A stretch of DNA of 64,000 nt from Neodiprion pinetum. Lineage: Eukaryota; Arthropoda; Insecta; Hymenoptera; Diprionidae. Below are positions 36,385 through 49,300 of the stretch, one piece after another. The position numbers and the translations under genes are program-made. Location: positions 29,216,238 through 29,280,237 of the forward strand of contig NC_060236.1 of the NCBI RefSeq assembly GCF_021155775.2, read 5' to 3'. Positions within the stretch are counted from its first letter, which is position 1, and every line of letters starts with the position of its first letter. Under the pieces are notes generated by a model. It worked only from the letters and a program-made list of their open reading frames with translations. It did not search any database and had not been told where the DNA came from.

Positions 36385-39300
36385 CTCGTCAACAAGAATA
36401 CCCCACACGATTAACACGGAGGAAAGTGATAAGAGGCTATAAGAGAAACAGTTTACCGCGCCTGTCTTATCGTTAGCCTCTAATTTTGGTCTGGTCTCGT
36501 TGCGAACCAGATCCGGGGTTACACGAGCTATTGGTTTCCTATTATTATCTATTAATAAAGCGTCGGGCTCCCTGGGGCTTCCTGGATTATAGGAAGGGAC
36601 CGCACGTCCCGAGAGAACGTGAAGTGCGGGGGACTCGAGTTCGGCGAGGCATGCACACGGTGGAAAATAGATTCCGCTCCTGCAGGTCGTCGATGGTCGG
36701 TGGTGATCATCCCCCGCATCTGTACCGAATACCTCAATCTACGTTATACGGTATTACGATATACGCATGGTAGAGTGAACGGTGAAATCGTATTCGAAGC
36801 GCATAAACATACTTGAATTCTCTCGCACTTTTACGGAGTGGAAATTAGATTAACCCTAATCAGTCACTCTGGGCAAATTTTGTTCCAAAGAGTCCCTTGG
36901 TCGTGGAAGTGGGCCTCGTGGCTCCATTCTTCATGCGAAATAAAGCCCTTTTTCGAAATTTTTGGCACTGTCTTCAGCATTGCCGACGTTTTACGATATT
37001 TAAACAATCAATTTTGGTCAGGAAAACTGATTGAGCTTTTTCTGCGATCCTTAAACAATGCCTTGAAATTTTGTTTAAGGTTTTTGTAACCCATTTTTGA
37101 AGCACAATATCACTTTTGGAGTGAATTGGTGTGACCATCTAGGGTTGAGAGACACTATTTTCTCTTATAGTTAGGTTGTAGTAAAATTTGCACGGCTCTA
37201 AACGGTGGACGAGGACACTAATGTCACGCGAATAAACCCATAAACTGATATCGTCGGCTAGTAGAATAAGGTCGTTTGCATATCAAACGAGTTCATTTTA
37301 TCTTCAAACAAATACTCGAATCAGCACGATCCTTAAACGAATGGTTTGAGCGATGAACTACACCTAATGTATCCCAATTCTGTCTTCCACACAACCGAGC
37401 CGTATTCTTTGAAACAGAGAATTGATTCCCTCAAAGCGTAAACCATAGTCGTATCACAGCTGGTGATCAGAAAACAGAGAAAATCTAGAATTTGAGCAAC
37501 GATGCAACCGTTCACCGTGTACTCCGCAGACTTTGGTGTGGTTCTCAAGTCACGGTACCTGAGCAGCACCTTCTTTTGGCGCAAGAGGTCGAGGATGCTG
37601 AAGAGCGGTTTGATGATGAGAGGGTGGCGGTTCGGCGCGAGGCATAAGATCATTAGTCCGCTTATCTGTAATATGAAAGTCCTTCGACGGATCATTACCC
37701 CGACACAGGTGCGCAGGACTAGGGGTGATCCCAGGAGTTTGGGAGTTTAGGGTCCATTCTGGTGGGTCGAATCGGGCACGGGCAAACAACAAAGGGTCGA
37801 GACTCCCTTGGCGAGTTATAATGACCGGCGAAACTACTCGGCATTCATTCCGCGACCCTGCTAATTGCCCCCGGTAGGTAGACCGGCCGGTGCTTTTGAC
37901 GATTGGGCATCTAATCCACCAGTTAGCTTCGCGATGAAATTACCTAATTGGTAAAAGCACTTCGACTCTCTACCTTTCCCATCGCCGAAGTCGCGCAGCG
38001 TTCGGGAAATCGGGTTCTCCAATCCCTGATATACTCCTCTCCATGTTCCATGTCTATTTCACGCACTCCGTATACTTCTCACTTTCATCCGTGCCTCACC
38101 GTGTCCTGTCATGTTTTCCAACACATGGGTCACCATAAACATGCACACACACACACTTTTTCTTCCTCCTTGCAATTTCAGTTCATCGTGCAGTTGCGCA
38201 AGTTCATCCGAACAGTAACGTCAGCTTTGCCACTTGCATGGGTTCGACTCCATACCATCGATATCTGGGGATCCACACTCCAAGTGTCGTCAAATGTGTC
38301 ACAGTTTCTAGGTCCCGAGTCAAGACTAGGAGAGTCAATGTGCTTCGATGTGCTCCACGCGACACAGTTCTGCATCCGATATACGGAGATGTTCGAGGTG
38401 CACGGCTTGGGCCACTGACACAGTGAACGGCACCGCGTCGCAGCTTACGGAAGCTCAGTGTTGTTATAATGGGATCCGGCTAAACGCAAGCCGATTTCAA
38501 CTCTTCGTCTGCGCCTCCTACCGCCATTCGCACTGGGACCAGGTCAGGTTCAAGGTCAATACCTCGGGGTAGATTCAGGATAAGGTTGTCGACCTCGCTC
38601 GACGTGTCTGACGGTGGGATGATCTATGGTTTTTAACTTTTTTTTTTTTTTTTTATCTCCTTTCGCGGGTTCTATTCTCGCCGCTTTTATCCAGAAAGGA
38701 GACAAAAGTCGACGACTATGTTTCGGATGTTAAAAATGTCGCGTGGATAGTTCCGGTCCGCTCGGATTGCCAATTCCGATAACGAAGCGGGATGATCAAA
38801 GCGCGGCTGCGACTGGCTAAGTGGATTTAGGACTTCAATTTTTTTTCACCGATTGCTTAATAATCTAAAAGAGTACGACTCGACATCCAGAATCGAATGA
38901 CGTGGAGCAGGAGGGCGCGTCGGGTATCAGGGGCCACGACAGCGTTAACAATTCGATTGAAAAATCAAATTCAAGTCGGCTGCTGACACTCTACGATCCT
39001 CCCCCGTCTTCGCTTTGATCTCAAATTCGCATTCACGGAATCGGGATTCTTGCGGTAACATTGCACGTAAACCCAGTCACGTGGCTAACTGGCTACCCTC
39101 CAGCCCTTCGTTCTTTCTTGAATCAAAGTAATTCGGCTGCTCATCTCTTTGTCCTTGATGAAATTCAAAAGCTATTCGATTTTCTGTCACTTAACATCCA
39201 CCTACGCGCTAAATCTTTGAAATGTATAACTACGACAGCTGGAATGCCGTTTTACCATTTCCATTGGATCGGAGTATCCGATTATCGAAATAAATATCTC

Positions 39301-40559
39301 AAATCCTGTTTCACATTGTAGTTGCAGCATTGGCGGTATTACTATCATAATAAAGAGGCCAGTTACTTTTATAATTAAAGAATTCATCGCGTTAATAGAA
39401 CGAATCCAAAAAGATGTTTATAAATTTCGAACAAGGGCAAGAAAAGCAAACGGTCATAAAGGTCCAAAAATTGAAGCCTCGCTTTCCCGCGCCGACGAGC
39501 AAAGTTCACTTAGCAATTTCGACCTCGTTGATAGCGGGGCATTCGCATCGTGACTAGAAAGAGGCCACCACGTGTGTTTCCTACAGGATGGATATGAGCG
39601 GAAGTCGTCGGTCCATTTTTTAGGATTACGTAGATCCGCGCCGAATAGCCAGGAGACCCAGGTTTGGGGGTGACTCGAGGGGTGGTAGAATAGTAGGGGT
39701 ATGTTTGGATAGAGGGATTCGAACAATGCGCTCGCGCGCCCCTTGACTTCCTGGCGGGCTCTCTGATCTCGCCCGTTCAACGGTGGTCCAGAAAACTGAT
39801 GGTTCTGAGCATCACGTTGTAGGTATAATACACATATTTTATATATATATATATGCACATAAGAAAAAGAGCACTCTTTAAATGGGTGTCTAGACCAAAA
39901 ATACGAAGATCCTTGTGAGCAGTATCTCAGGCTTGTTATAGATACAGATATACATATAACGGCTATTATATACCGGATAAATATCAGTTACTGAATACTG
40001 AAGGATGGTGGAATTAATTGCTGCCCTTTTTCTGCACGAGCTGATCTCAATTTGGAAAACCTGTGTTGTACCTGACGCTTCAGCATCGGGTAGGTACAAC
40101 ACAGCGGGCAATCGACGATACTATCCTTGTGCTTATTGATCCGGGTATATCGTTTGGAAAGACTACGTTGTTTTTTTTTTTTTTTTTATCTCTCTCTCTC
40201 TCTCTATCTTTTTCTCGCGTACTTTTGAATACCATACCGAAGTGGGTATTCGATACTTCGATAAAAGAAGCAAAAAATAAAAAATAATAAACAGTACAAA
40301 CGAAAAGCTTTGTCGGTTATGTATATATATGTGTTATACATCAAGCGTGAATTCAACGATCTATCGATCGTACCGCGTACAGTCAAGTGCATGCAATTTG
40401 ACCGGTAATGGTCGCTAATCCCTCACAGGAAAAACCAGTGCCTTTTACCTGGTCCAGTTCTTTGCGCCGGAGAGCGTCCCGACGGAATAACAAACTCAAT
40501 AAGAAAAAAAAAAAATGTAGAACAAAACGAAAAAAAAAAAAAAAACGAAGAAGCCGCGT

Positions 40560-41000
40560 CGAGACGTGCGCAAGAGAGAGAGAGAGAAAGAGAGGATGCG
40601 GGGGCGGCACCGCGAGCTCGAGCTCCACAGAGTGGATATATCCCGGCTGCGGGGAGCATCGCCGGTATGATGAAGGGCAAAGGGCGGAGGGGGAAGGAGC
40701 GGAGAGGGGAAGGTGGGGGGCGAAGGGACGCTACGGGACGCGGTCCTATAAATAATTAGCGAGCCTCCGCCGCTCTCCGGTCGACGGTCTGCGCCAGGCG
40801 GGCCGTAAGCGGCTTAACTTCCCGTCATCCCCGCGCGTCGCGAGCGTTGCGGAGACCGTAGCGCGCGGCTGTGGATACAACGAAGTCGGTACGCGCTGCG
40901 TCCTACGTCATGCGTCCTGCGTCCTACGCGTTGCGCGGTTACGCAGCGTACGCAGCGCTGCGTCGGGCAGCGCGTGCGCCAAGCCAGCGCGCTCTTCGCT
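40560..41000 (+). promoter_or_regulatory. CpG-rich block with TATA-like motif, possible distal promoter
   Basis: A purine-rich GGA/GGGG stretch leads to CCTATAAATAATTAG (TATAAATA at 40746-40753), followed by about 240 bases that are very CpG rich. It stands out against AT-rich surroundings. It could be an upstream promoter or non-coding first exon for otd B, 13 kb downstream, or an unrelated transcript. No ORF supports a coding gene here. Confidence 0.25.
40890..40975. repeat. Short GC-rich tandem/inverted repeat cluster
   Basis: Repeated GCGTCCTACG/GCGTCCTGCG words are followed by ACGCAGCGTACGCAGCGCTG, which is also their partial inverse (GCTGCGT/ACGCAGC). It can fold into compact stems. 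Confidence 0.7.
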
Positions 41001-41241
41001 AATTGATTTCGCTTCGGAAACTGTACGTACGTATGTAACTACGGACAACGAATCTGCGGAATTTTTCTTACCGATTACTTATAACGGAAGGTTGGATACG
41101 TCAGTGTCCCAATTTTGCTGAATGATTTCTGGGTATAAAGGATCAGGGACTGTCCTGACGGTGAGATTGAGAAATGAAACGCATTCGCGAAGAACGTGAG
41201 GACTGCGTCGATTTCGAAGTTGAACTCGTTGCATCTCGTTT

Positions 41242-41587
41242 AGGGTGTTTCCATAAATTACGCAATGCTGAAACCTGCATTTTTTGCAATCAACCTCTCC
41301 CCCCAAACTGAATGTGACATAACATTTATCATTAATGACCCCGTTTCTTGAAAAAATTTAAAACTAATTATTGATAAGAGCATTCTTTCAATATTCTTTG
41401 AACACTTTACAGTGACAGTCAGTAAATTCTTCGTTTTAAAAGTAATTACATTAATAATCATATACGTTACACATATTTTTCAGGTTTGAAAAAATGTATT
41501 GTTGCACGAAAAATTATCGTTACTTAACGAAGATATCAAACCCCCCCTCCCTCGGCGAGCGTGTTACGTAATTTATGGAAGCTCCCT
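41242..41587. mobile_element. TIR element, ~346 bp
   Basis: The left end AGGGTGTTTCCATAAATTAC and the complement of the right end AGGGAGCTTCCATAAATTAC match at 18 of 20 positions. The inner edge shows C-rich sequence on both sides. It is a non-autonomous DNA transposon by structure; no transposase frame. Confidence 0.8.
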
Positions 41588-42309
41588 CGTTACAAATCGT
41601 GAAAACAGCCATAGTGAATAAGAATTATGTATATTTGGAACGGGAATACTTTTTCTACAGCTGCGCCAAGACCGTGACAAGATAAAGTGGATTTGAAACT
41701 TCAGAGTACCTGCAGTTCGAAAATAATTACCTAATAAAAATCTAGCACGCTGCGGGCCAACATTATCGTCATCGGTACGCAGGCCCGTGCGCTACAAAAT
41801 CAGCTTGTTGTTGGCGCGCGGTCGAAGGTTCTCCGATACGTACGCAACCAACTTACGTTGCATGCACAACGCGCTATGCTAACTGGGTCGCGCCTGCGCC
41901 ACGTGGCCTTCGGCAGGGGTTCCCCCTTCGATCATCGAGGATTAACTTCGAACGGCCAATGTACCAGCACTACCATTAACAGTCCAATGCGCTCATGGCC
42001 CGCCCGGAGAGCATCCCGACTGATTTTGACCGATCGCCAAATCAAACGGTCCATTAGCAGGTTCTTTTTTTCTTTTACTCTGATGCCATAACAATTGACA
42101 GAGAAAAAATTGAGGAATTTTGCGCAATAAGACTGGCAGATTTTCTCTTTAATTAGTAGAACCTGATTTCATTTAATAAACTGAACATGAAATATTCAAA
42201 TGAAGGTTATCCAAATACGTTCGTCATCATGTACGTTGAAATGAAGCTTGGTATCAATATACGTGTCATTGCTTCTGCATGACGTGAAAAAGGCTGACCG
42301 ATGGTTAAT

Positions 42310-42791
42310 CAGGGTGGTTCATTTTTGTACTTTTCTTTTTTTAAGGTGCCACTCGACAAAATTTGTAACAAATACTGAAAAACAATTGTTGAAATATGTT
42401 TTATTTACTTTTATGCGTACACCTTACGAACTTATGTATGTATATTAGTTTATTTTTTTCGTATGGATATCCAATCAATCATTGTTCGTAAAAATCCGTA
42501 CTGAAAACGAAATAGGGACATTAAGGTTATACAAAACCTGGTATCCAAATTTCTCCGAGACGATCACATATTACGTAAGTCCTGTTCTACACATAAAAAT
42601 AAATAAAAAATATAATACTAGACATTGGTAGCGACATCTAAATATTTTTCTACCTCCTCCAGATCTTGCGATAAATTTATTTTACTTTCTTTATTTTTTT
42701 TTATTTCAGCATTTGTCAAAAATTTTTCGAGTGGCACCTCTAAATAAAAAAAAATAAATAAATAAAAAAACTTAAAAAATGAACAACCCTG
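42310..42791. mobile_element. Foldback/TIR element, ~482 bp, arms ~100 nt
   Basis: The left arm CAGGGTGGTTCATTTTT with GGTGCCACTCGA is inverted on the right as TCGAGTGGCACCTC and AAAATGAACAACCCTG. The interior is AT rich and non-coding. Confidence 0.82.
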
Positions 42792-45083
42792 ATGGATAAT
42801 GGGTAAAATATCTATAGGTTCGAACGGAAAACACGAGGTTAGATTTTTTCTGAACACTCCGTCTGATGCATCATACACTGCATCTACATTCCGAGTTCGT
42901 TTAACGCGTATCGTGATTAAACACAAGCTGGAGAAACACGCGTATGACGAGTATAAGGCGTTAGTGTTGGTGGGACATTGAGGAGGCGAGCGTGGCTAGA
43001 GATATAAAGTGAATCTCAGGTTTCCAGCAGTCTCTGGGGTCGAAAGAAACTCTACACCGAAGGACGCCGTCAGCGGGTGGCCCACGTGGCGGCTCGTCTA
43101 ACCTAACCCATCGAGGAGCACTGGAGAACCGACTCGAGCCCAACTCGTGCATTAATGGCCTCGTAATAGCCTATTTGTGATCGCTAATAGCGTGTTCCCT
43201 CTCTACCCCCTTGGGAAATCTACCCTGGCATTCACTTCCAGCCCAGCTTTTCGGACGGCTCCTTTTGCCAACTGATAAAAGGCCGTCACCCTCCTCCCGA
43301 TCCCCACCCGTCACTTTCACCGACTCTCTCGATCCAGCCTCTCTTGACACGCGCGTCTGCGCCCAACTTCATGCGTGATTCGCGTCTCTCGAGCCGGAAA
43401 AAACGTCGATGAAAATTGTATTTTGACAATAAATCTGAACCTGCATCGTGACATCAGAGTTCATGCTCAAGGTGATACGTCCGAAGAGGTCAGTTCGACC
43501 AAACTGTGCGAAATACGTACGCGGCGAAAACGTCTTTGCCAAAAATTGATCGACTTCGTCAATCCGTATAATCATGAGAAAAGCTTCTTTTTCTCAGCAG
43601 TCCATTTGTCACGGAGGAAGTTTTATTTTCTCTCCCTAAATCGCTACTGTATATCCTGATCGGTCACCGGAACTGTGGAGGTAAACGTCGTCACACGAGT
43701 TAGATGTCCAAATAGAGGGTGCAGGTTGGGTGGGTTAGTTACGGTCCAAGGCGACAGGTATCCGAATGTATCAGAATGCGGTAAAAGTCTCCCACGTATC
43801 CGGCGGAAGACCGAACGCAATAGGAGAATCGGGAAGCGCGTGAGAGGAAGACCAGGTTATATTCATCCCGCAGGACGACCCCTGGAACTCATATTACAGG
43901 ACAATGGCGCTCGGGCAGGTAGCACTGCGGAGTCAGAGAATGAGGTTCCTCCTCCTGCAGCCGGACGCCGATTAAATTCTCGTTAGCAGGTCGGCCTCCT
44001 ATAGCCTCCTATAGCCTTGCAGCCTCCGGACTTCAGGGTCCGGGCCCCGTGCCGTTCAGACTAACATAATAAATGTGAGAGAGCACCGGACACGTCGGAC
44101 CGAAAGGAACTCCCTTCCCGTCTTACGCGATTTATTATACCCACTCATTCAGTCTTTGTCGTTCCGATATATATTTTTTTTAAACCAGGCTCAACCTGCT
44201 GTGAACGTATTTCCAGCTTAACTTATACCTACGACGATCTCACCCTCATACCGTTTCATCCGCGGCTTCACTGTCACTGTTCAAAACCACGCCGATAGTG
44301 CAGACTCTCCCAATCGTTCTATAAATGAACTTTCATATCTCACCAAATCACAGCATTCCTTTTTCCCGAATGAATAGCTATGTTATTAGTGGAATTCCTT
44401 CAACTGACGTGGGATTTTGGGACATTAGAGGAATTCCTTGGAATGACGGTAGAAACAGTTGGACGATTATGATAATCTCATCCAAAATCTAAAGCTGAGT
44501 AGCTTGAGTGATGAGACCAAAAGTGGGCCATCGGTACATTGAGTAACTGTTGTGGAACAGAAGTCAAGAGTTTATCGTCTGTACGTATATTAATTAAAAT
44601 CATAGCGTCTTAAGCTAAATATGACCTAGCAAGAGAGCGATATTTCTATGCTAGGAGAGTATCATTTGATGTTTGAGGTGTTTTACCGTTAAGGAATTGC
44701 AGAATTGAGAAATTAGTTAAGGAAATATGAATCGCCAGCTAGCTTTGCGGAAGTCAATTTTCAGTCCACATTATCAAGTTGAAGAATTTATAGTCAGGAA
44801 CGCAACGCTCAGCATATTTGTACGCGGAGATACTTTCATTCCTGTTGACTCAACGAAAAAAGAAGATGGCTGACTCCACTGTATACTTAGCTTAATGTGC
44901 CCTTCGGTGCTCTTCGCTTTCCGTATTACAGTGAATTAATTTCTTCACCCCGTCTCTCACGCTGTACCCCTTTTCACTTTTCTCGCAAATGATAGCCAGA
45001 TCTGTTCACCACCATCTTCTATCTTCGATTTTCACTATTGAATTGGGCATATAAATGATGACTAGTGAGAAATTTCTACCTAG

Positions 45084-45209
45084 CCTGGGAATCGATTCTA
45101 TAATTTCACTTTTCACATTTCCCACTATGCATCATTCTGATTGGTTTGCAAAGTTTAGTCGACCAATCAGGGAAGTGTGAAAAGTGAAATTACAGAATCG
45201 ATTCCCTGG
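45084..45209. repeat. Compact hairpin MITE, 126 bp
   Basis: The left arm CCTGGGAATCGATTCTATAA then TTTCACTTTTCACATTTCCC is mirrored by the right arm, which ends ATCGATTCCCTGG, with only a few mismatches across about 40 nt. A TGATTGGT/ACCAATCA pair extends the stem towards a short loop. Confidence 0.88.
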
Positions 45210-46351
45210 ATCGAATTTACTAACCGGAGGGAAGGATCGAGTGACCGAACTCTCCAAGAAAGAAACTCGAAATTAGCATGCCTTTCACGAACGAATCCTT
45301 GTATCAACGAACGTTACGCACGTCGTCTTCGAAGCAACATAGATCAACGGTCAGACCATGGGCTCTCGCAGTGACAATCGCATCACCCTCGCGATCGATA
45401 TCTTCCGGTCCCCGCGAGTATTACGGTGCAGAATGTTCTGAATGGACCCAGGATTGGGCCCGCCGCAGGGGCTCGTCGAGGAATACACACCCCCCGGCAT
45501 TGTCTGGGATTTAAGTAAAATTACGTGAGCATCGGTAACAGACATCGTGACTACGATTCGAGCGTGGATTCGTCCGGCATCTATGCGTTCATCTCCCACC
45601 AACGATCGCACCAAAGTGAAAAGGCCGTAAGTCACGAGGAGGTTGAACGTAGTTTCATATTTTACTGTTCCATTGACTAGTTCAGAGTTCGGTTACCAAT
45701 TGAACGATCAATCGGTAGGACTGACATTGATTCGATGGAATTGAAAAAAATAAACATCTGTTCCGCGTACGGGCTCATATTGCTCGTGTGAACACCATTG
45801 GAAGATGGAACAAGGAACGAAGGATCGATTTATTTTTGCGCCCTTGTGGTTCTGCGAGGGTATCCGCGTATTCCCAAAAGAAATCGACTTCGTCGTAGTT
45901 GGACACCTGTAGGTGGGCATAGATTCTTGTTGTGACTCGGCATCGAAGGTGGTGTGGCCAACGAAGATGACCGGCAAAATGGGCCGGGATGTAAAAAATG
46001 AAAGAAAGAGAAGGGAGAAGAGGAGTGGAGTGGAGAGTGAAAGAAGAACCGAAAAAAACAAATGCAAGTAAAAATTCTAGGAGCGCCATCGTGACACGCC
46101 CGCGTTTCTTATTCTTCATCTTCCTTCTTCGTCTTCGCTTCGGCTCATGTCTTGGACGTTTATTTTTCATGCGTACCATGCCCGTTGATTTTATCTGCGG
46201 AGACCCGATCAATCATAATCGCTGTGGGTATCAATAAACGGACAGTCGAAGCCACCGACCCTGAAGAGGCTAGATTCCCGAACTCCAACGAGCGACAAAC
46301 GAGCCAGCGTATTTTGCTTCAAAAGCGAGATGATGAAGTAAAACACGGACC

Positions 46352-46373
46352 AGGGGGGGAGGGGGGGGGGGGC
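46352..46373. repeat. Poly(G) run with one A
   Basis: About 21 guanines interrupted by a single adenine. Assembly length is uncertain. Confidence 0.9.
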
Positions 46374-49300
46374 TGACAAAGGGCGAGAAGGGATACCTGT
46401 AACCACCATACGTTTTCGGTCTGACAACGAGGTCAGCCGCGTTGGCAGACCGCCGTCGTGGAATCTGCACGTCGTCTAATATCGATCCTAATTGACGGGC
46501 AGTCTGTATCAGTCTATTTGTAGCTTCCGTCGTTCTTTTTCATCCTGTAAAACAACCGTGTTATCAACATCCATCCCCCGTACCAGAACCGACGCCGACG
46601 CCGTGCATCGCCTCGGTCGACAGGAGCGAAAACTTCGCTAGGGCGTGGCTATCCACAGCCGAACCTCCTGCTCCCCGTTTTCTCTGAAGGTTGGCAAACT
46701 CGCGATGCTTCGTTCTGTCCACATCATCGCTATCACAGACGATATGACCGGCCTGCACTCATCAAGGCATTTCGGCAAGGATTAACGATACTTGGTAATA
46801 AGTGGCGGCGGGGTTTTTCCACGACTTTCCCTCCTCACCCTGATCCAGTGATGAAAACTTTGCAGCCGGCGATATCGTCGCTTCGAAATAATTTGTCTGG
46901 TAGATGTAGAGACCAATGGTAGCCCATCGTTATCCAAAAGTTCAAAGTTAAATGAAAAGAAAAAAGAAACCGTTCTGTTTCATCTTTTCACACTCTGTTT
47001 GACTAACTCAGAACAATGTTTGGAATCAAAGGTATATTTTTTTTCTCAAACTCTCATTTTTTCTGAAATAATGTTCCAGTGGTTCACTGAAAACACATCC
47101 ACAGCTCTTCCTGCATAATCCCACTAATTTACGAAGCATAATTAACTACGGATCTTCAAGCTGACTTACATATTCACAAAAACGAAAGATTAAAGCAAAC
47201 AAGCGAAAGCGTGGTGCTCTCGTCATCCTGCATAATTCCCGTCCAGCTTGAGCTTACGTGTAACGTCATTGATAAGCTTGAGCAACCGTTTTCGTGTTAC
47301 CGATGCGCTACCATAATACGCGTAAGGAAGAATCGACAGGAACGGTCCATGCCTGCATGGCGTTTAGAATACCTACCAATCATTGAACCCTACAATGACT
47401 CGGTAATTTATCCTCATTGGCTAGGCGTACTGTAAGCCACGCGTCAAGTTCCACATCTACTTCACGTCAATGATCAACGAGGCACCCTTCTCTCTTGGAG
47501 ATTCAAGCAGAAGGGTGCAGTTGTACCAGTTGGAAGAATGATTCCGGATTTTGGATCTTCGATTTGAGAAACCGTCGGAGCTTGGCTAGTCACGGGACTC
47601 CCTGTATAAGTGTACATAAGAGAAGAGTGAGAGAGAGCTAGAGAAAGATTGAATGAGGGGGAGTAGCGGACGATGACTGGGGGTTATTTGCAGTGGCTGC
47701 CTTTTTTCGCTGCCTTTTTGTTCGAACAGTTTGTCGAACGGCTGAGCCGGCGCTGATCTTCGAGCTGAACTACATTTGGTATAAAACCTAGTCGCGTGGT
47801 TCGTATTAGCCGGTTTTCTATTTACTTTGGGCCGTGGTGAGGTGCACAAGGCCATCGGAAGACCGACTTAATACACGCTTACACATATCAAGCTCGACGG
47901 TAATGCGCGTTCAATGATCTCTTCGGGTCTGAACCGCAGTTCTCGCCGCTTTCTAACCAAAACAAACAGACGGAAAAAAAATGGTTAATGTTCAACACGT
48001 ACCGAAATGGAACCACTCGAAACTACATGAAGACTCATCAGGAACACGTTATACCAAAGTGATGATATCTCACTGGTTCATTAATAATGTCTTACTGTAC
48101 TTGTGATCGCGACTGAAAATAGTAACATTACTAATTACCATTAACCATGAAAGTGAGAGGAAAATGACTGCTGGTCCCGGAAGACAGGATATAAGAGTGA
48201 AAAATGCTGGCGTGTGATTTGGCAGTTTTGACTTATCCAGAATTTCTAAGGTCGAATGAATACCTGATGACTTTACGAGCATCCAAAATACTCGACATTG
48301 TTTTCATACTTTATCATTATGTTCAAGATGAATTAATGCTTTTGCGGTCATTCGGTTTCGAGAGTTTAGAATTGGTAATGAATTTCGTCGGAAGTGCAGA
48401 AGAAATGAACTTTGATGATGCAATTACGATCGCATTCCATAGGGTAATTTCGAAGCTGCTGAAATCAAGGTCTTCCTTTCATAAACACTGTTGCCGTTTG
48501 ACAGCAGCCCAAGCGGGAAGAGGATCATGAGTTGATCTCGCGCCGCGTTGATCATCCGATCGTTTCCATTCTCTGCGCAGGGTTCGAGTCAATAGCTGGT
48601 TAAATTGGCCGAGTCGGTGAATGGGTGCAAAGTATAACGCCGGTGTATGTAGGTTTATAGAAGCAAGCCGGTCTTAGCTACGCTAATAGCATAGTAATGC
48701 TGGCTGATCTTTTCGGAATCCTGTAAGAGCATTAGCCGCGCTCTGGCACGTGAGCAAATTAAAGTGTTCCAAGCATACGTGTGTGTCGTACACATCGGTG
48801 ACTACGCGTATAATATCGCACGTATCTATATCGGTGCGTTACACTGCCACAGTTATGCGTATGTATTTAGCAATCGGTGCAGAATGTTGTGACTGAAAAC
48901 CAGCGTGATATTAAACTCTTTTCTTTTAGATACAAGGTGATCGATTTTAGGAAAGGAGAAGAAGATAAACCACACTTCCTTGGATTCCTCGATCCATGTA
49001 CAAAAAGCGTCTTATTTTCTTTATGGAATCGGAACATGTGAAAGGAAGCTATTCGTTCATCGTTAGAAATCCTGATACGAGTTCTGCCGATGGCGGACTC
49101 ATTGGAACACGATACGCCAAAGGCGATGGACCATTTGTCCGCCATGATGAAAGGGTCGTTAAGTAACAGGTACTGAGATTGCTGGTCCGAATATGTCGCG
49201 GTGGAATGCGTGGTCCAAGGAAATGCGAGGGGTGAGCTAACGAGCGGAGGTTCTTCAGCCTCCGTCGGTTTGGGACTTGAGAGCACAGCGCTAGTTCCTG

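Larger units (their letters stand above)
36385..41241. other. Intergenic region between the otd paralogues, part 1
   Basis: No supported gene. Open frames of up to about 156 codons (for example 37948-38418) show no recognisable domain. It holds a CpG-rich block at 40560-41000, described separately. Confidence 0.6.

Noticed and set aside
38238..38262. GGGTTCGACTCC, resembling a tRNA T-loop
   Set aside because: No matching acceptor stem, anticodon arm or B-box/A-box spacing. Other GTTCGA words in the window fail in the same way.
37948..38418. 156-codon open frame
   Set aside because: No recognisable motif, random-looking composition, and no start context or splice partners that would support a gene.
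43675..43986. 103-codon Arg/Gly-rich frame
   Set aside because: There is no domain, and the sequence looks like unconstrained GC-rich intergenic DNA.
48204..48530. 108-codon open frame in the intergenic region
   Set aside because: It has moderately protein-like composition but no recognisable family and no supporting signals.
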